A DNA stretch of 64,000 nt from Rathayibacter caricis DSM 15933 (GCF_003044275.1 NZ_PZPL01000001.1:2170001-2234000); one strand, 5' to 3'; shown: positions 37,895 to 46,703, counted from the stretch's first letter. The notes: generated by a model not told the origin, from the sequence alone. Made by a program: numbers and translations.

Positions 37895-40051
37895 TCATGG
37901 GCGCTTCCTCCGTCCGACGGGCTCGGTACTCGGCGCGTGCGGAGCGGTGTCGGTCTGGTGGTCAAGGTGCAGGTCGCGGCGAAGCGCTGCGTCGACCTCG
38001 CTCACAGGCCGTCCATAGCGCTCGGCGCTCTGGCGGCGGATTTCGATCGCATCTGACACGACAGGAGGTGGCGGCTGGGTCACGGCGGAGAACCAGCCGG
38101 TCTGCTGACCTTGCTGCCGGAGGTTCACGTAGACGTGATGGGCCGGTAGGAGCTGGAAGTCTTCGGCGCTCAGCTCGCGGGTGGTTTTGGCGAGCGCTGC
38201 AGCGTCGGCCTGCTCAAGGCCGAAGACGATCTTGCTGCGGGCGTTCGTGTCGATCGCAGAACGCATCGCGGCCGGAAGCTGGTCTCGGTACTGGTGCGCG
38301 AGGTGCCAGGCGGCGCCGAGGGAGCGGCTCTGCGCGAGGGCATCGGCGAGGTCGCCAGAGGCGGGGAGGGCGAGGTAGTCCTGGACCTCGTCGATGTAGA
38401 GGGAGGCGATGGTGCGCTTCTCCTGGGGCAGGGCGCTGCGGCCGAGGATGATCGGCCAAAGCGAACCCACGACGAGCGAGCCGAGGAGGCGGGCGAACTC
38501 CGGGCCGAGTAGTCCCTTGTTGAGGGAGATCAGCACGATCTTCTTCTTCGTGAACAGCTCCGAAAGGTCGAAGCGGGACTCGGACTGCCCGAGGACAGCG
38601 CGCATGCCGGGGCGGATGAGGAAGCTGCGCAGCTTGTTCATGGCCGGCCCGATCTCCACCGCCTGCTGCTGCGGACTGAGCGCGTCGTAGCGGGCCCAGA
38701 AGGCGCTGACACCGAGTGGGTCGTCGATGCGGCTGGTGATCTTGCGCCGGAACGTCGAATCGGTCAGCAGTGTCGGCAGCCAGAGCAGGTTCGCTCCCGG
38801 GGTGCGGGCGAGGGTGAGCAGGGCGGAGCCGAGGACGTCTTCGGAACGGACACCCCAGTTGTCGAAGATCCCCTTCAGCGCCGCCATGAGCGAGTCAGCG
38901 ACCAGCTCGGGGCTGCGGTTCGCCCCGGCGAGGACGTTGATCCCGATGGGCTGATCGGAGAGCGGGTCAATCACGACGACGTCCCTGCGCCGGTGCTCCG
39001 GAACGCGTTCCAGGACATCACGGACCAGGTCCGCTTTCGGGTCGACGACGAGTACAGGACGACCGGCGACCATGTCGGCGACGATGAGCGACAGCATCGC
39101 CGTGGACTTGCCCGACCCCGTGGGGCCGAGAAGGAGCGTATGAAACGCCGCGTCCTGGATCGGGATCCCGACCGACTGCACGACCCCGGGTGCCGTCGTT
39201 GTCGCGAAGGCTCGTCCGCCGTCCTTGAGGCTGGATAGCGCGGGCAAGAGTCGGGGATGCTCGGCAGGCAGCCCGGGAAGCGGCCCGTCACCGAGCGGCC
39301 AGCCCAGGAGGGGCAACAGTTCCGGAACCGAAAGTGCGAGTCGGTAGCTTCCCGGCCGTCGAGCGGCGTTGACCGAAGCCGGCGCTAAACCGTCGAGGTG
39401 CAGCCGAGTTCCGGCTGCTTCGGCAACTCGGAGCGCTCCGAAGAGGGACGAGAGAAGTGACCGCCGCCTCTCAGGAGTCGCTGCAGCGGCGCCGATGCGC
39501 ATCTCGACCCGGAACCCGTGCTGGGAGGCGCGCTGCTTCAGCGAGCTGCGAACCTCGGTCGGCGCCTGCGCGCTGCCCCAGAGCAGCTGCCACCAGGCCC
39601 GCCGTGGATCCTCGACCCCTTCCGGAACAAGGTGCGGCCCACGCCGTGCACCCAGGACGATCTGCACGACGAGCTTGTCGCCGTCCCGATTGGCCTGAGC
39701 GAGAGCCGCCAGCACCGAACGAGTAATCGCACCGATCCGCTCGGTGGTGAGGCTGAGTGCGGGGTGGCGAAGCCGGACACGGCCAGCGCTGACGACGGCG
39801 ATGCGGGGACCGACGGGCGCGGTGAGTCGGGCGCCGGTCAGTTGCTTGACCATGGAGGTGCCGATGCCGATCTGGGGCTTCTCGAGACCGATGAGCCAGC
39901 GGATCCCGGCGGCACTGGCGCGGGCTTCGAGGCGGACCGCGCCGAGCGAAGGCTCGGTCGCGATCCGCTGCAGCAGCTCCATCGCCGCATCGATCGGGAA
40001 GGGACGCTGCCAGTGCACCTCGCGCCAGATGACCGGGGGAGCGCTACGCAT
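37895..40051 (-). CDS. VirD4/TraG-like conjugative coupling ATPase
   Basis: 718 aa. Walker A LLGPTGSGKST at about 309-317 and Walker B SLYIDEVQDYL near 550; VLVVDPKADLVRDVL and SRSLGAAWHLAHQYRDQL are typical of the TraG/VirD4 and TraC-like motors. The N-terminal 300 residues are a domain without transmembrane segments (WREVHWQRPFPIDAAMELLQRIA), unlike classical membrane-anchored VirD4, so membrane anchoring may come from the 63-aa TM protein upstream. It would pump element DNA at transfer. Translation is coupled to the 70-aa gene upstream (8-nt overlap). Confidence 0.85.
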   Translation of the reverse strand: MRSAPPVIWREVHWQRPFPIDAAMELLQRIATEPSLGAVRLEARASAAGIRWLIGLEKPQIGIGTSMVKQLTGARLTAPVGPRIAVVSAGRVRLRHPALSLTTERIGAITRSVLAALAQANRDGDKLVVQIVLGARRGPHLVPEGVEDPRRAWWQLLWGSAQAPTEVRSSLKQRASQHGFRVEMRIGAAAATPERRRSLLSSLFGALRVAEAAGTRLHLDGLAPASVNAARRPGSYRLALSVPELLPLLGWPLGDGPLPGLPAEHPRLLPALSSLKDGGRAFATTTAPGVVQSVGIPIQDAAFHTLLLGPTGSGKSTAMLSLIVADMVAGRPVLVVDPKADLVRDVLERVPEHRRRDVVVIDPLSDQPIGINVLAGANRSPELVADSLMAALKGIFDNWGVRSEDVLGSALLTLARTPGANLLWLPTLLTDSTFRRKITSRIDDPLGVSAFWARYDALSPQQQAVEIGPAMNKLRSFLIRPGMRAVLGQSESRFDLSELFTKKKIVLISLNKGLLGPEFARLLGSLVVGSLWPIILGRSALPQEKRTIASLYIDEVQDYLALPASGDLADALAQSRSLGAAWHLAHQYRDQLPAAMRSAIDTNARSKIVFGLEQADAAALAKTTRELSAEDFQLLPAHHVYVNLRQQGQQTGWFSAVTQPPPPVVSDAIEIRRQSAERYGRPVSEVDAALRRDLHLDHQTDTAPHAPSTEPVGRRKRP

Positions 40052-40256
40052 CCGATGCTCCGTTCGTCTGGGAGTTGTCGGGCGACTTCTTGTCGGTGGT
40101 TGGGCGCTGCTTCGCCGGGTCGTGTTCCATCTGCCAGAGGACGAGCGCGATGACGGCGCGGGCGAACTTGCGGCGGTCGATCGGCTGATTCCAGATCGGC
40201 TGCACGCGGACCTGACTCGACGCGGAGGTGCCCGGCTTCTGCTTACGGCCGGCCAT
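40044..40256 (-). CDS. small basic protein of the transfer operon
   Basis: 70 aa from ATG 40256, AAGGTGGG upstream. MAGRKQKPGTSASSQVRV, RKFARAVIALVLWQMEHD, then a Ser/Asn-rich acidic tail. No family recognised. Overlap with the ATPase gene suggests an accessory role in transfer. Confidence 0.6.
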   Translation of the reverse strand: MAGRKQKPGTSASSQVRVQPIWNQPIDRRKFARAVIALVLWQMEHDPAKQRPTTDKKSPDNSQTNGASDA

Positions 40257-40301
40257 TCCGCCCACCTTCCGCCTGCCTGCTCGTTTCGCTGCTCGGCTGG
40301 G

Positions 40302-40493
40302 TCACAGGTCGTTCCTGCGGATGAAGCGCACGAGCAGCCATAGGCCGAGCCCGACCGCGAGGACGATCATCACGATCCACCACACCTCGAGCAGGAGACG
40401 GGCTGCGATCGACACGAGCACGGCGATTCCACACAGGACGACGGCTCCACGCAGTGCGCTCGAAAGCCACGAGTCGTTCTTCTTCTCGGACAT
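40302..40493 (-). CDS. small two-TM protein of the transfer operon
   Basis: 63 aa. Two adjacent membrane helices (about 16-34 and 36-56: VWWIVMIVLAVGLGLWLLVRF) ending RRNDL. GAAAGGGAAGCAGT precedes the ATG. Encoded between the methyltransferase and the ATPase genes in the same direction, so it may anchor the transfer ATPase. Function unknown. Confidence 0.6.
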   Translation of the reverse strand: MSEKKNDSWLSSALRGAVVLCGIAVLVSIAARLLLEVWWIVMIVLAVGLGLWLLVRFIRRNDL

Positions 40494-40508
40494 ACTGCTT
40501 CCCTTTCA

Positions 40509-41105
40509 TCACTTCGCTCCCTTCACGGGTGCGGGCTTCTGTTGCTTCGGAGTCCGGTCGGACGGAACGGGGTAGCCCGGAATAGAGATATCGGAGTCGA
40601 CTTCGTTTCCCCAGACGGACCAGTCGGCGTTGGATGGCGGGCGACGACGTGCGAACAGCTCGAGGTACGGGCCGTCGGAGATGCGCTCGATGACCGCGAA
40701 CTGCTCTTCGGGCTTATGTGAGTGCGCCTGGAGCGGTGCGAACATCCAGGTCGGCTGCGACTTGTAACGCACGGGAGCCTTGCCCTTCGTGGCGAAGAGA
40801 AGGTGCTCGGTGGCGTTACGCAGGTAATTGCCGAGCAGGATGCGCGGCTTGATCCAGGTGAGCGGTGAGCGCGGGGTGAAGCCCCAGGCGCGGATCACGT
40901 CGTAGCCGTGCTCCAGCGTCGCGTTCGTCACCCACAGCCAGAGGTGCGCGTTCTCTGCCGCGAGCGCTTCGACGGGCATCGCCTTGATCCGGTCGAGGCT
41001 CATGAGGTTGTAGTGCTGGGCGGCGCCGAGGCGGCCGGTCTGTTCGATGTTCCACGGCGGGTCAGCCAGGATCGTCGAGAACTTTTGTGGCGTGTCTGTA
41101 GGCAT
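40509..41105 (-). CDS. MT-A70 family adenine methyltransferase
   Basis: 198 aa from ATG 41105. Catalytic motif DPPW in STILADPPWNIEQTGRLGAAQHY, then WLWVTNATLEHGYDVIRAWGFTPRSPLTWIKP, LRNATEHLLFATKG and SHKPEEQFAVIERISDGPYLELFARR, the full MT-A70 signature set. Transfers methyl from SAM to N6 of adenine, in bacterial members mostly DNA. No restriction enzyme or specificity subunit is adjacent, so it is an orphan methylase, perhaps protecting the element from host restriction. First gene of the operon with the TM protein and ATPase. Confidence 0.9.
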   Translation of the reverse strand: MPTDTPQKFSTILADPPWNIEQTGRLGAAQHYNLMSLDRIKAMPVEALAAENAHLWLWVTNATLEHGYDVIRAWGFTPRSPLTWIKPRILLGNYLRNATEHLLFATKGKAPVRYKSQPTWMFAPLQAHSHKPEEQFAVIERISDGPYLELFARRRPPSNADWSVWGNEVDSDISIPGYPVPSDRTPKQQKPAPVKGAK

Positions 41106-41186
41106 AGGGGAGGGGTCTCCTTTCAAGAGGGGCTGAGTACTATTTCGGCGCGACAAATACCGCTGACGCTTGACTGCCGCGAACTA

Positions 41187-41207
41187 CCCCGTATTACGAG
41201 GCATAAA
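41187..41207. promoter_or_regulatory. candidate operator upstream of the MT-A70 operon
   Basis: CCCCGTATTACGAGG is a near-perfect inverted repeat, and its right end runs into AGGCATAAA, the same nine bases that end the palindrome at 44150-44168. It lies about 80 bases upstream of the MT-A70 start in a 250-bp region with no gene. Confidence 0.4.
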
Positions 41208-41357
41208 CGCTGATCCGTAAAGACCGAACCTTCAGCGGAATGCAAGCGACGAGAAAGTCCAACCTCAGATACCAGAGGTGGATGCAGTGGTATCCACAGC
41301 CGTTGAAGCTTTCTTTACAACATGCTGTGGAAAACGGTCACCTCGCTCGGAGTTGCA

Positions 41358-42059
41358 TCAGTCGCGGCGGTGTTTCGCGAGGGACTCGAGCACCGCACGG
41401 GCCACAGCACCGGGCTCGTCATCGGAAGAGATCCGAGTCACGAGCGTGTTGTCACCGAAGTCGGCGTCGGTCGGCCCACCGCCGCCGAGAACCACCGCGT
41501 GAACGTCGCCGGGGAACTCCGACAGGCGGCGAAGGGTCTCCGCAGGCTCCGGATCGAACAACTCGAAGTCCGACAGCACGACGAGCGTCGCCAGGTGCTG
41601 CGGCCGCGTTGCCGCCAGGAGCCGGGCCGCCCGCAGCGATGGCCTGAGGATCGAACTGCCCCGAGCATCCAGCGGAGTCTGGAGTCCGTGCTCGATGAGG
41701 CGCAACCCGGCCGGAGTGAGCCGAACCGGTGGAACGTCGCCTGATGTCGGGACGTCGAAGTGCACGACTGCGCCGAGCTCGTCGCGCCCGACGCCCGCCG
41801 ACGCGATGCGGCGGAAGGCGAGCTTGCACTCCTGGTATCGGTTCGAGATGGGGTCGACGCCAGCTGGCCCGATCACGGAACCGGAATCGTCGGCGATCAC
41901 GGCCGTCAGGGACTTGCCGTGATACGGCCCCCCTGGGTGGCTGAGCTGGATTCGGGGACCACGTGGAGGCCGCCCTGCACCCCTCCCGAACGAATGCAGG
42001 CCGGGACGGACGAGGTGAGCCTGCGCGAGCTGCGAACTTGCCAGAGCGACGACGCTCAC
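41358..42059 (-). CDS. von Willebrand factor A-like domain protein
   Basis: 233 aa from GTG 42059, overlapping the previous stop (GTGA). MIDAS-like motif D57-x-S59-x-S61 in AVIADDSGSV, later T/S-rich loop and LATLVVLSDFELFDPEP with an Asp in the third MIDAS position. VWA domains bind divalent metal and mediate protein contacts. Encoded after the membrane protein and the lipoprotein in one coupled operon, it may link them on the cytoplasmic side. Partner and role unknown. Confidence 0.65.
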   Translation of the reverse strand: MSVVALASSQLAQAHLVRPGLHSFGRGAGRPPRGPRIQLSHPGGPYHGKSLTAVIADDSGSVIGPAGVDPISNRYQECKLAFRRIASAGVGRDELGAVVHFDVPTSGDVPPVRLTPAGLRLIEHGLQTPLDARGSSILRPSLRAARLLAATRPQHLATLVVLSDFELFDPEPAETLRRLSEFPGDVHAVVLGGGGPTDADFGDNTLVTRISSDDEPGAVARAVLESLAKHRRD

Positions 42060-43138
42060 GGATGCCCTCCTTCCTTCGTCGCGGCAGGGATGCGCCCGAC
42101 CGGCTCGGCTGCATGACCGTGCCCGACGACGCCAGGGTTCCGCCGCAAGATGCGGGCCTTGAGCGCGGCGTAGGAGAACACGGCAGCCTTCCCGCGCTCG
42201 GCGTGCTCAGTTCGCAGCGACTCCGCTCGCCGCGCATGCTCGGCGTGGCGCACGAGCGGTCGAGCGCTGCTGAGCCGCGCTGAACGCTGCAGCTCCTTCT
42301 CGTAACGCTTTTCAAACGAACCGAGGAGATCGTCGACCTCGTCCGAGTACGCCCATGCATTGAGGAACGACCCGGCTGCGACCGCCAGCGCGAACCCGCC
42401 ATAGATCAGGCCTGCGAGCGGCCCCTCGATACTCGAACGCAGGCCGAAGATGCCGATCGTGATTGCAGCCGCCACGCACCCCGCCACCCCGCCCGCGAGC
42501 CTGACGAAGCGCACACCCGGGTCGACGCCGGTGAATAGATGCGCGAATGGCTGCAGATCCGGAGACAACTCCTCCGTGTCCTTCACTCGGCGTGCAGCGA
42601 GGCGGAGATCGCGGAGGTCACCGCCCACAGAGCCGGCCGACACCGCAGCGATCCCGACCGACACGGCCTGGATGACCGCCAGCTCCGGGATTTCTCCGAA
42701 GTAAATGGCCGCACCGGCGATCCCGGCGACGTCTCCGCCGACGAAGCCGAACCAGCACCCGACGTACCAACGGCCCCCATGCGGCTTCCGCCGAACGAAC
42801 GGTGACAGCGCCTGCCTGGCTGCGGTTAGCTGCTTTCGCGCGTCAGCAAGGACCACGTCGTTGCCGGCCGACGCCTCGCGCGCCTTCTCGGCTGGGTACT
42901 TGAGACCTGCGGCACTGACCTCGTCCTCTCGGGACACCGTCTCACCGCTGGCCGCCCACGAGGGTGGCTGCGACCCAGACAGGTCGTCGTATTCCTCCTC
43001 GACGTAGGTCCGAGCAATCGAGGACGGCCGGGCTACGGCGACCGCTTCGTCGATCCGATGGAGCGCGACCCCGTCGGCGAGATCGGCAGCCTGCTCGGAT
43101 TCGGATGAGGAATGGACCACCGATCCTCGCAGGCTCAC
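42056..43138 (-). CDS. polytopic membrane protein with soluble termini
   Basis: 360 aa from GTG 43138, which overlaps the lipoprotein stop (GTGA). A hydrophilic N-terminal half (about 140 residues), then two pairs of hydrophobic helices (WYVGCWFGFVGGDVAGIAGAAIYF, VIQAVSVGIAAVSAGSVGG; LAGGVAGCVAAAITIGIFGL, LIYGGFALAVAAGSFLNAWAY), then a charged C-terminus rich in Arg/Glu/Ala. No known family. Middle gene of the lipoprotein-membrane-VWA operon. Confidence 0.65.
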   Translation of the reverse strand: MSLRGSVVHSSSESEQAADLADGVALHRIDEAVAVARPSSIARTYVEEEYDDLSGSQPPSWAASGETVSREDEVSAAGLKYPAEKAREASAGNDVVLADARKQLTAARQALSPFVRRKPHGGRWYVGCWFGFVGGDVAGIAGAAIYFGEIPELAVIQAVSVGIAAVSAGSVGGDLRDLRLAARRVKDTEELSPDLQPFAHLFTGVDPGVRFVRLAGGVAGCVAAAITIGIFGLRSSIEGPLAGLIYGGFALAVAAGSFLNAWAYSDEVDDLLGSFEKRYEKELQRSARLSSARPLVRHAEHARRAESLRTEHAERGKAAVFSYAALKARILRRNPGVVGHGHAAEPVGRIPAATKEGGHP

Positions 43139-43956
43139 TGGGATCTTCCGCCGAAGTCGGTCAGGACAGTGCAGGACCCGGCACCGGTCGCACTGCACGT
43201 TGTCGACCAGAACGCCTTGAGGCCGTTGACGTACTCGGTCGACGGCTGCGCTGAACCCGCCACCTTACCGATACCAAGGAACGAGATTGACACCCGACCG
43301 CCGAGCCGCGGCACCGGGACGGAAGCAGCCAGCGACTCGGCGGACGCGGCGTCCAGCGAAGGAACGCCGAGATTGACGCCGACATTCTGGATGCCGTCTG
43401 TCTCGATCTGTGCAATGTAGACCTGGTCGTCGCCGACATGGTCCCGATCCGTGATGTAGTCGCTGAGCGCGTAGTAGACGGCAGTCATGTCTGTCCCATT
43501 GGGGTCAAGAAGAGGAACTGCCTCGTCGTATGCCGCCTTGACTTGCACGAGCTTCTCATCGACCAAACCATCGACCCGCCGCAGCTTCGCGTTCCTCGTC
43601 GCCCCTGAGGGCTGGAGATCGGCGTCCAGGAGGACGACTGAGGTGGCAGACGACGACGACACAACGATTATTCGTGCGTGACCGCCGCACACCGCCGTCT
43701 GGACCAAATGATCGCGCACCGCGTCCCAACGGGCTGAGAGAAGCGTCTCGTCCTGCGACGAGCCGCTGCCATCGAGAGCATCGAACGAGTTGTAAAGAGC
43801 GCTGTCCGGGCACGCGCTCGCCCGCTCCCCGAGCTCTGCGACCGCACCTCCGCCCGAAGTTGAGGAGTCGGAACAGCCGGAGAGGCAGGCTAGGGCGCTC
43901 ACCGTGAGCGCACAGGTGGCGGTCGCCGCGAGGTAACGAGTGGAGGTGGGAGACAT
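43135..43956 (-). CDS. predicted lipoprotein of the VWA operon
   Basis: 273 aa from ATG 43956 (AAAGGACC five bases upstream). Signal peptide with lipobox ACLSGC gives a lipidated Cys at about residue 28, followed by a Ser/Gly linker. Mature part contains VWA-like features: FDALDGSGSSQDET (D-x-S-x-S-like), ARIIVVSSSSATSVVLLD and MTAVYYALSDYI. If right, an extracellular VWA partner for the cytoplasmic VWA protein. First gene of the operon. The assignment of the domain is tentative. Confidence 0.65.
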   Translation of the reverse strand: MSPTSTRYLAATATCALTVSALACLSGCSDSSTSGGGAVAELGERASACPDSALYNSFDALDGSGSSQDETLLSARWDAVRDHLVQTAVCGGHARIIVVSSSSATSVVLLDADLQPSGATRNAKLRRVDGLVDEKLVQVKAAYDEAVPLLDPNGTDMTAVYYALSDYITDRDHVGDDQVYIAQIETDGIQNVGVNLGVPSLDAASAESLAASVPVPRLGGRVSISFLGIGKVAGSAQPSTEYVNGLKAFWSTTCSATGAGSCTVLTDFGGRSQ

Positions 43957-44149
43957 GTGGGTCCTTTCGATGATGTCGCATGGATGAATGAGGAAGAACG
44001 GACGAGCGTCTGCGTCTGACGCGGAAGCCCCGCGCCAGCAACGAGTCACGGCGCGCGATCTTGCACGCACGGCGCGAGCTGCGGACGCGTGAGCTGAGGT
44101 TCCGGGTCCGTAGACCGCCCCGACTACCCGGCGAAGACCACGCTAAATG

Positions 44150-44168
44150 ATGCCTGACCAGGCATAAA
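44150..44168. promoter_or_regulatory. perfect 16-bp palindrome between divergent operons
   Basis: ATGCCTG-AC-CAGGCAT (44150-44165) followed by AAA, in the 246-bp gap between the lipoprotein start and the integrase-like gene. The half-site AGGCATAAA recurs at 41199-41207. Likely a dimeric repressor site of the element. Confidence 0.55.
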
Positions 44169-44202
44169 ACATAAGCGTGATAACAGCTGATACTTTGACC
44201 GG

Positions 44203-44583
44203 ATGGAGAGCCAGGAGCGCTACCCGGACAACCAGATGCCGTTCGCCCCTACGATCCCCACGCGCTGGCAGGAGTTTGTTGACCGCCGCGAAGCCTTACT
44301 GCTCGGCTACGGATACAACACCGCCCGTGCGTACTGGGCCGACCTGCAGGACTGGTTCGAGTGGGCGGTCAGCCGCGACAAAGACGTCCTCGCTCTTACG
44401 GAGCAAGACAAGACGCAGTACATCGCGTTGCTCCGACGCCGCAGATACAGCGAGCACACCGTACGGCGCCGCCGAGTGGTGCTCAGTCTGCTGCTGAGAC
44501 ACGGTCCAGACCCCTCCGACAGCATCCTGGACGATGATCAGGACCGGGAGCGTCGAAGGGACGGCCGCCAACTCGACTCCTGA
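44203..44583 (+). CDS. stand-alone tyrosine-recombinase core-binding domain protein
   Basis: 126 aa. RWQEFVDRREALLLGYGYNTARAYWADLQDWFEWAVSRDKDVLALTEQDKTQYIALLRRRRYSEHTVRRRRVVLSLLLRH is the SAM-like N-terminal core-binding domain of XerC/integrase proteins, but the catalytic R..K..HxxR..Y domain is wholly absent and no downstream frame supplies it. Either a remnant or a regulator that occupies recombination sites. It follows a perfect palindrome and is divergent from the lipoprotein operon. Confidence 0.75.
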   Translation: MESQERYPDNQMPFAPTIPTRWQEFVDRREALLLGYGYNTARAYWADLQDWFEWAVSRDKDVLALTEQDKTQYIALLRRRRYSEHTVRRRRVVLSLLLRHGPDPSDSILDDDQDRERRRDGRQLDS

Positions 44584-44734
44584 GGCCGGCGCGCGCGTGC
44601 GCGCCCGCGTTCTCAACACGATGGATCGGCCTGAAGTCGAGGGGCCGAACGCGGAGTGTTTGGTCGGGGCGATGGGCGAAACTGCGATACTGTGACGCAT
44701 CGCGCCTCCGGAAGGCCGAGTACCGCCATCTTTC

Positions 44735-46672
44735 ATGGAGGCAGTTTTGGATTCGAAGGTCGAACAGGACCTGGCAGAACAACTCGCACTGACGGCCGAG
44801 CGCGTACCCGTCCCTGAGGACTTCGAAGGGATGACCCGACCACCTTTGTATTTTGCGACCACGAGGCCCATCGGTACCTCGACCGACGCAATAACCAGAG
44901 AGCTTCAGGATCGCCTGAGTGATGCCGGGTACTACGTCCGACGGATCAAGCTATCGGACCTGATAGCCGTTGCCTATCCCGCGGCCACAGGAGAGTTGCT
45001 CCCGTCCGAAGCTCGGGGAGAAACACGAAACTTCCGAGGCTATAGGAGCCTAATGAGGGCGGGCGACATCCTTCGCCTTGCGCTCGGGACTTCGATTGCC
45101 GCTCAATTGGCGATTTTGGACATCAACGCTAAAAGAGAAGCAGACTTCCAAGCAGCGTTCTTGGCGTCAAAAAAGGGGATTGCATACCTTATTACGCACC
45201 TCATGCATCCGGACGAAGCTGCAAGTTTGCGCGCCGTTTACGGTCAACGCTTCTTCCTGATTGCTGCCAATTCTCCCCGAAAGAGTAGAAAAGAGTACTT
45301 GCGACAGGAGTTTGCAAAACTTCTAAACCCTGGCATTGGAGCTGCACAAACTAATACAGATGTGGGCTCTCACGGGATTCCGCATCCCAATGGCGAAACA
45401 CCGGTAGGCGCAGAACAATTGGCGGCACAGCTAATTGCTATCGATGCAGGCATCGAAAGTTCCATGCCGTCTCTCGACCCGAAAAAGCGGCTCAACGTAG
45501 ATGCAACTTTCCAGCATGCGGATCTTTATATTCGTTCTCGAACGAAATCTGCTAAGGCGAAGTCGGCCGACGCGGCCGTTGATGAGAGTTCGAAAAAGTC
45601 GGTAGAGCGCCTTATAAGGCAGATATTTAGTGACCCTTTCGGAACGCCGACTGTGGACGAAAACGCGATGGCAGCGGCTTTTCTTGCGGCCAAGTCGTCG
45701 GCCGCAATGGGACGAAGTGTTGGTTCGACTTTAACGGACGCTGGTGGATCAATTATTTCAACCGGTTACAACGAGGTGGCGAAACCAGGCGGTGGTGCTT
45801 ACCGAGAAAATGATGAATTCGACTACCGTGACCATAGCCAGAACTTCGACCCTAGTGATGCCAGCAGGGTAGATGCAATTCATTCTTTCTTGCGTGTCCT
45901 GTTGACGCCAAAGATATGGCGGGGCTCGGTGGCCTTTCCTCAAACGACATTTCCAGAGACCGCCGAGTGGCTGGAAACTTTAGCAAAAAAGCTCGGAGAA
46001 GATGGAGAAGCTCCGAGTCTCGAGGCCGTGATCGGCTTGGGTGGGATGGAAGCATTTGATCGCACCAGGATCATGCATTTAATGGAATTTGGCCGAAGTG
46101 TCCATGCCGAAGTGGCTGCCTTGTCGGATGCATTTAGACGCCAAGTCGGACTAAAAGACTCCGTCATGTACGTAACCACTTTTCCTTGTCATGAGTGCGC
46201 ACGAAACCTCGTTTCCTTTGGGGTGCGAAAAGTCTTCTATGTGGAGCCTTACGGCAAGAGCATGGCGGAATCGCTTTACGGCACAGAGATTTCCGTATTC
46301 GAGGAGGCGTCCGGTAACGATGATTCACGAATCAAGTTTGTTCCGTTCGCAGGGTTCTCATCGTCGAGAATGAATGAGTTGTTCTCAGCCGTAAAAAGGA
46401 AGAATGGTCTTAGGGACGGCATACGCGCCGACGCAATCGGTGCTGCGGCCGATTGGCAACTCGCGACCGCCCCCCTCAGGTCGCCTTTCTTAAGTTATAC
46501 GCCCGGCCCCGATGCGAATTTGCGGTTGAGTCCCGAACTGGAATGCGGCCTTCTCTCATTTGAGGTCTTCACTGCAAAAGCTGTCGTGAAAGCAATTCAG
46601 GTGTTGTCGCTGGCCCTAAAAGACCCGGACTCGGGTCCGACTGTACAGGGAACCGACGGCAGTGTACAATAA
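44735..46672 (+). CDS. anti-phage dCMP/dCTP deaminase-like protein (AvcD/DCD type)
   Basis: 645 aa. C-terminal zinc deaminase domain: His457-Ala-Glu459 in GRSVHAEVAAL and Pro484-Cys485-x-x-Cys488 in FPCHECARNLVSFGVRKVFYVEPYGKS, the ligand and proton-shuttle set of dCMP deaminases. N-terminal part (about 36-240) has the shape of a P-loop nucleotide kinase, but the loop RPIGTSTD lacks the Walker lysine, as is known for the AvcD group. Such proteins deplete dCTP/dCMP in infected cells. Codon use is visibly AT-richer than the core genes. Probable promoter TTGGTC...GATACT upstream; followed by two small-to-mid genes in the same direction. Confidence 0.85.
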   Translation: MEAVLDSKVEQDLAEQLALTAERVPVPEDFEGMTRPPLYFATTRPIGTSTDAITRELQDRLSDAGYYVRRIKLSDLIAVAYPAATGELLPSEARGETRNFRGYRSLMRAGDILRLALGTSIAAQLAILDINAKREADFQAAFLASKKGIAYLITHLMHPDEAASLRAVYGQRFFLIAANSPRKSRKEYLRQEFAKLLNPGIGAAQTNTDVGSHGIPHPNGETPVGAEQLAAQLIAIDAGIESSMPSLDPKKRLNVDATFQHADLYIRSRTKSAKAKSADAAVDESSKKSVERLIRQIFSDPFGTPTVDENAMAAAFLAAKSSAAMGRSVGSTLTDAGGSIISTGYNEVAKPGGGAYRENDEFDYRDHSQNFDPSDASRVDAIHSFLRVLLTPKIWRGSVAFPQTTFPETAEWLETLAKKLGEDGEAPSLEAVIGLGGMEAFDRTRIMHLMEFGRSVHAEVAALSDAFRRQVGLKDSVMYVTTFPCHECARNLVSFGVRKVFYVEPYGKSMAESLYGTEISVFEEASGNDDSRIKFVPFAGFSSSRMNELFSAVKRKNGLRDGIRADAIGAAADWQLATAPLRSPFLSYTPGPDANLRLSPELECGLLSFEVFTAKAVVKAIQVLSLALKDPDSGPTVQGTDGSVQ

Positions 46673-46703
46673 GACTATTTTAATAAATTACAGGAGACCT
46701 AAA

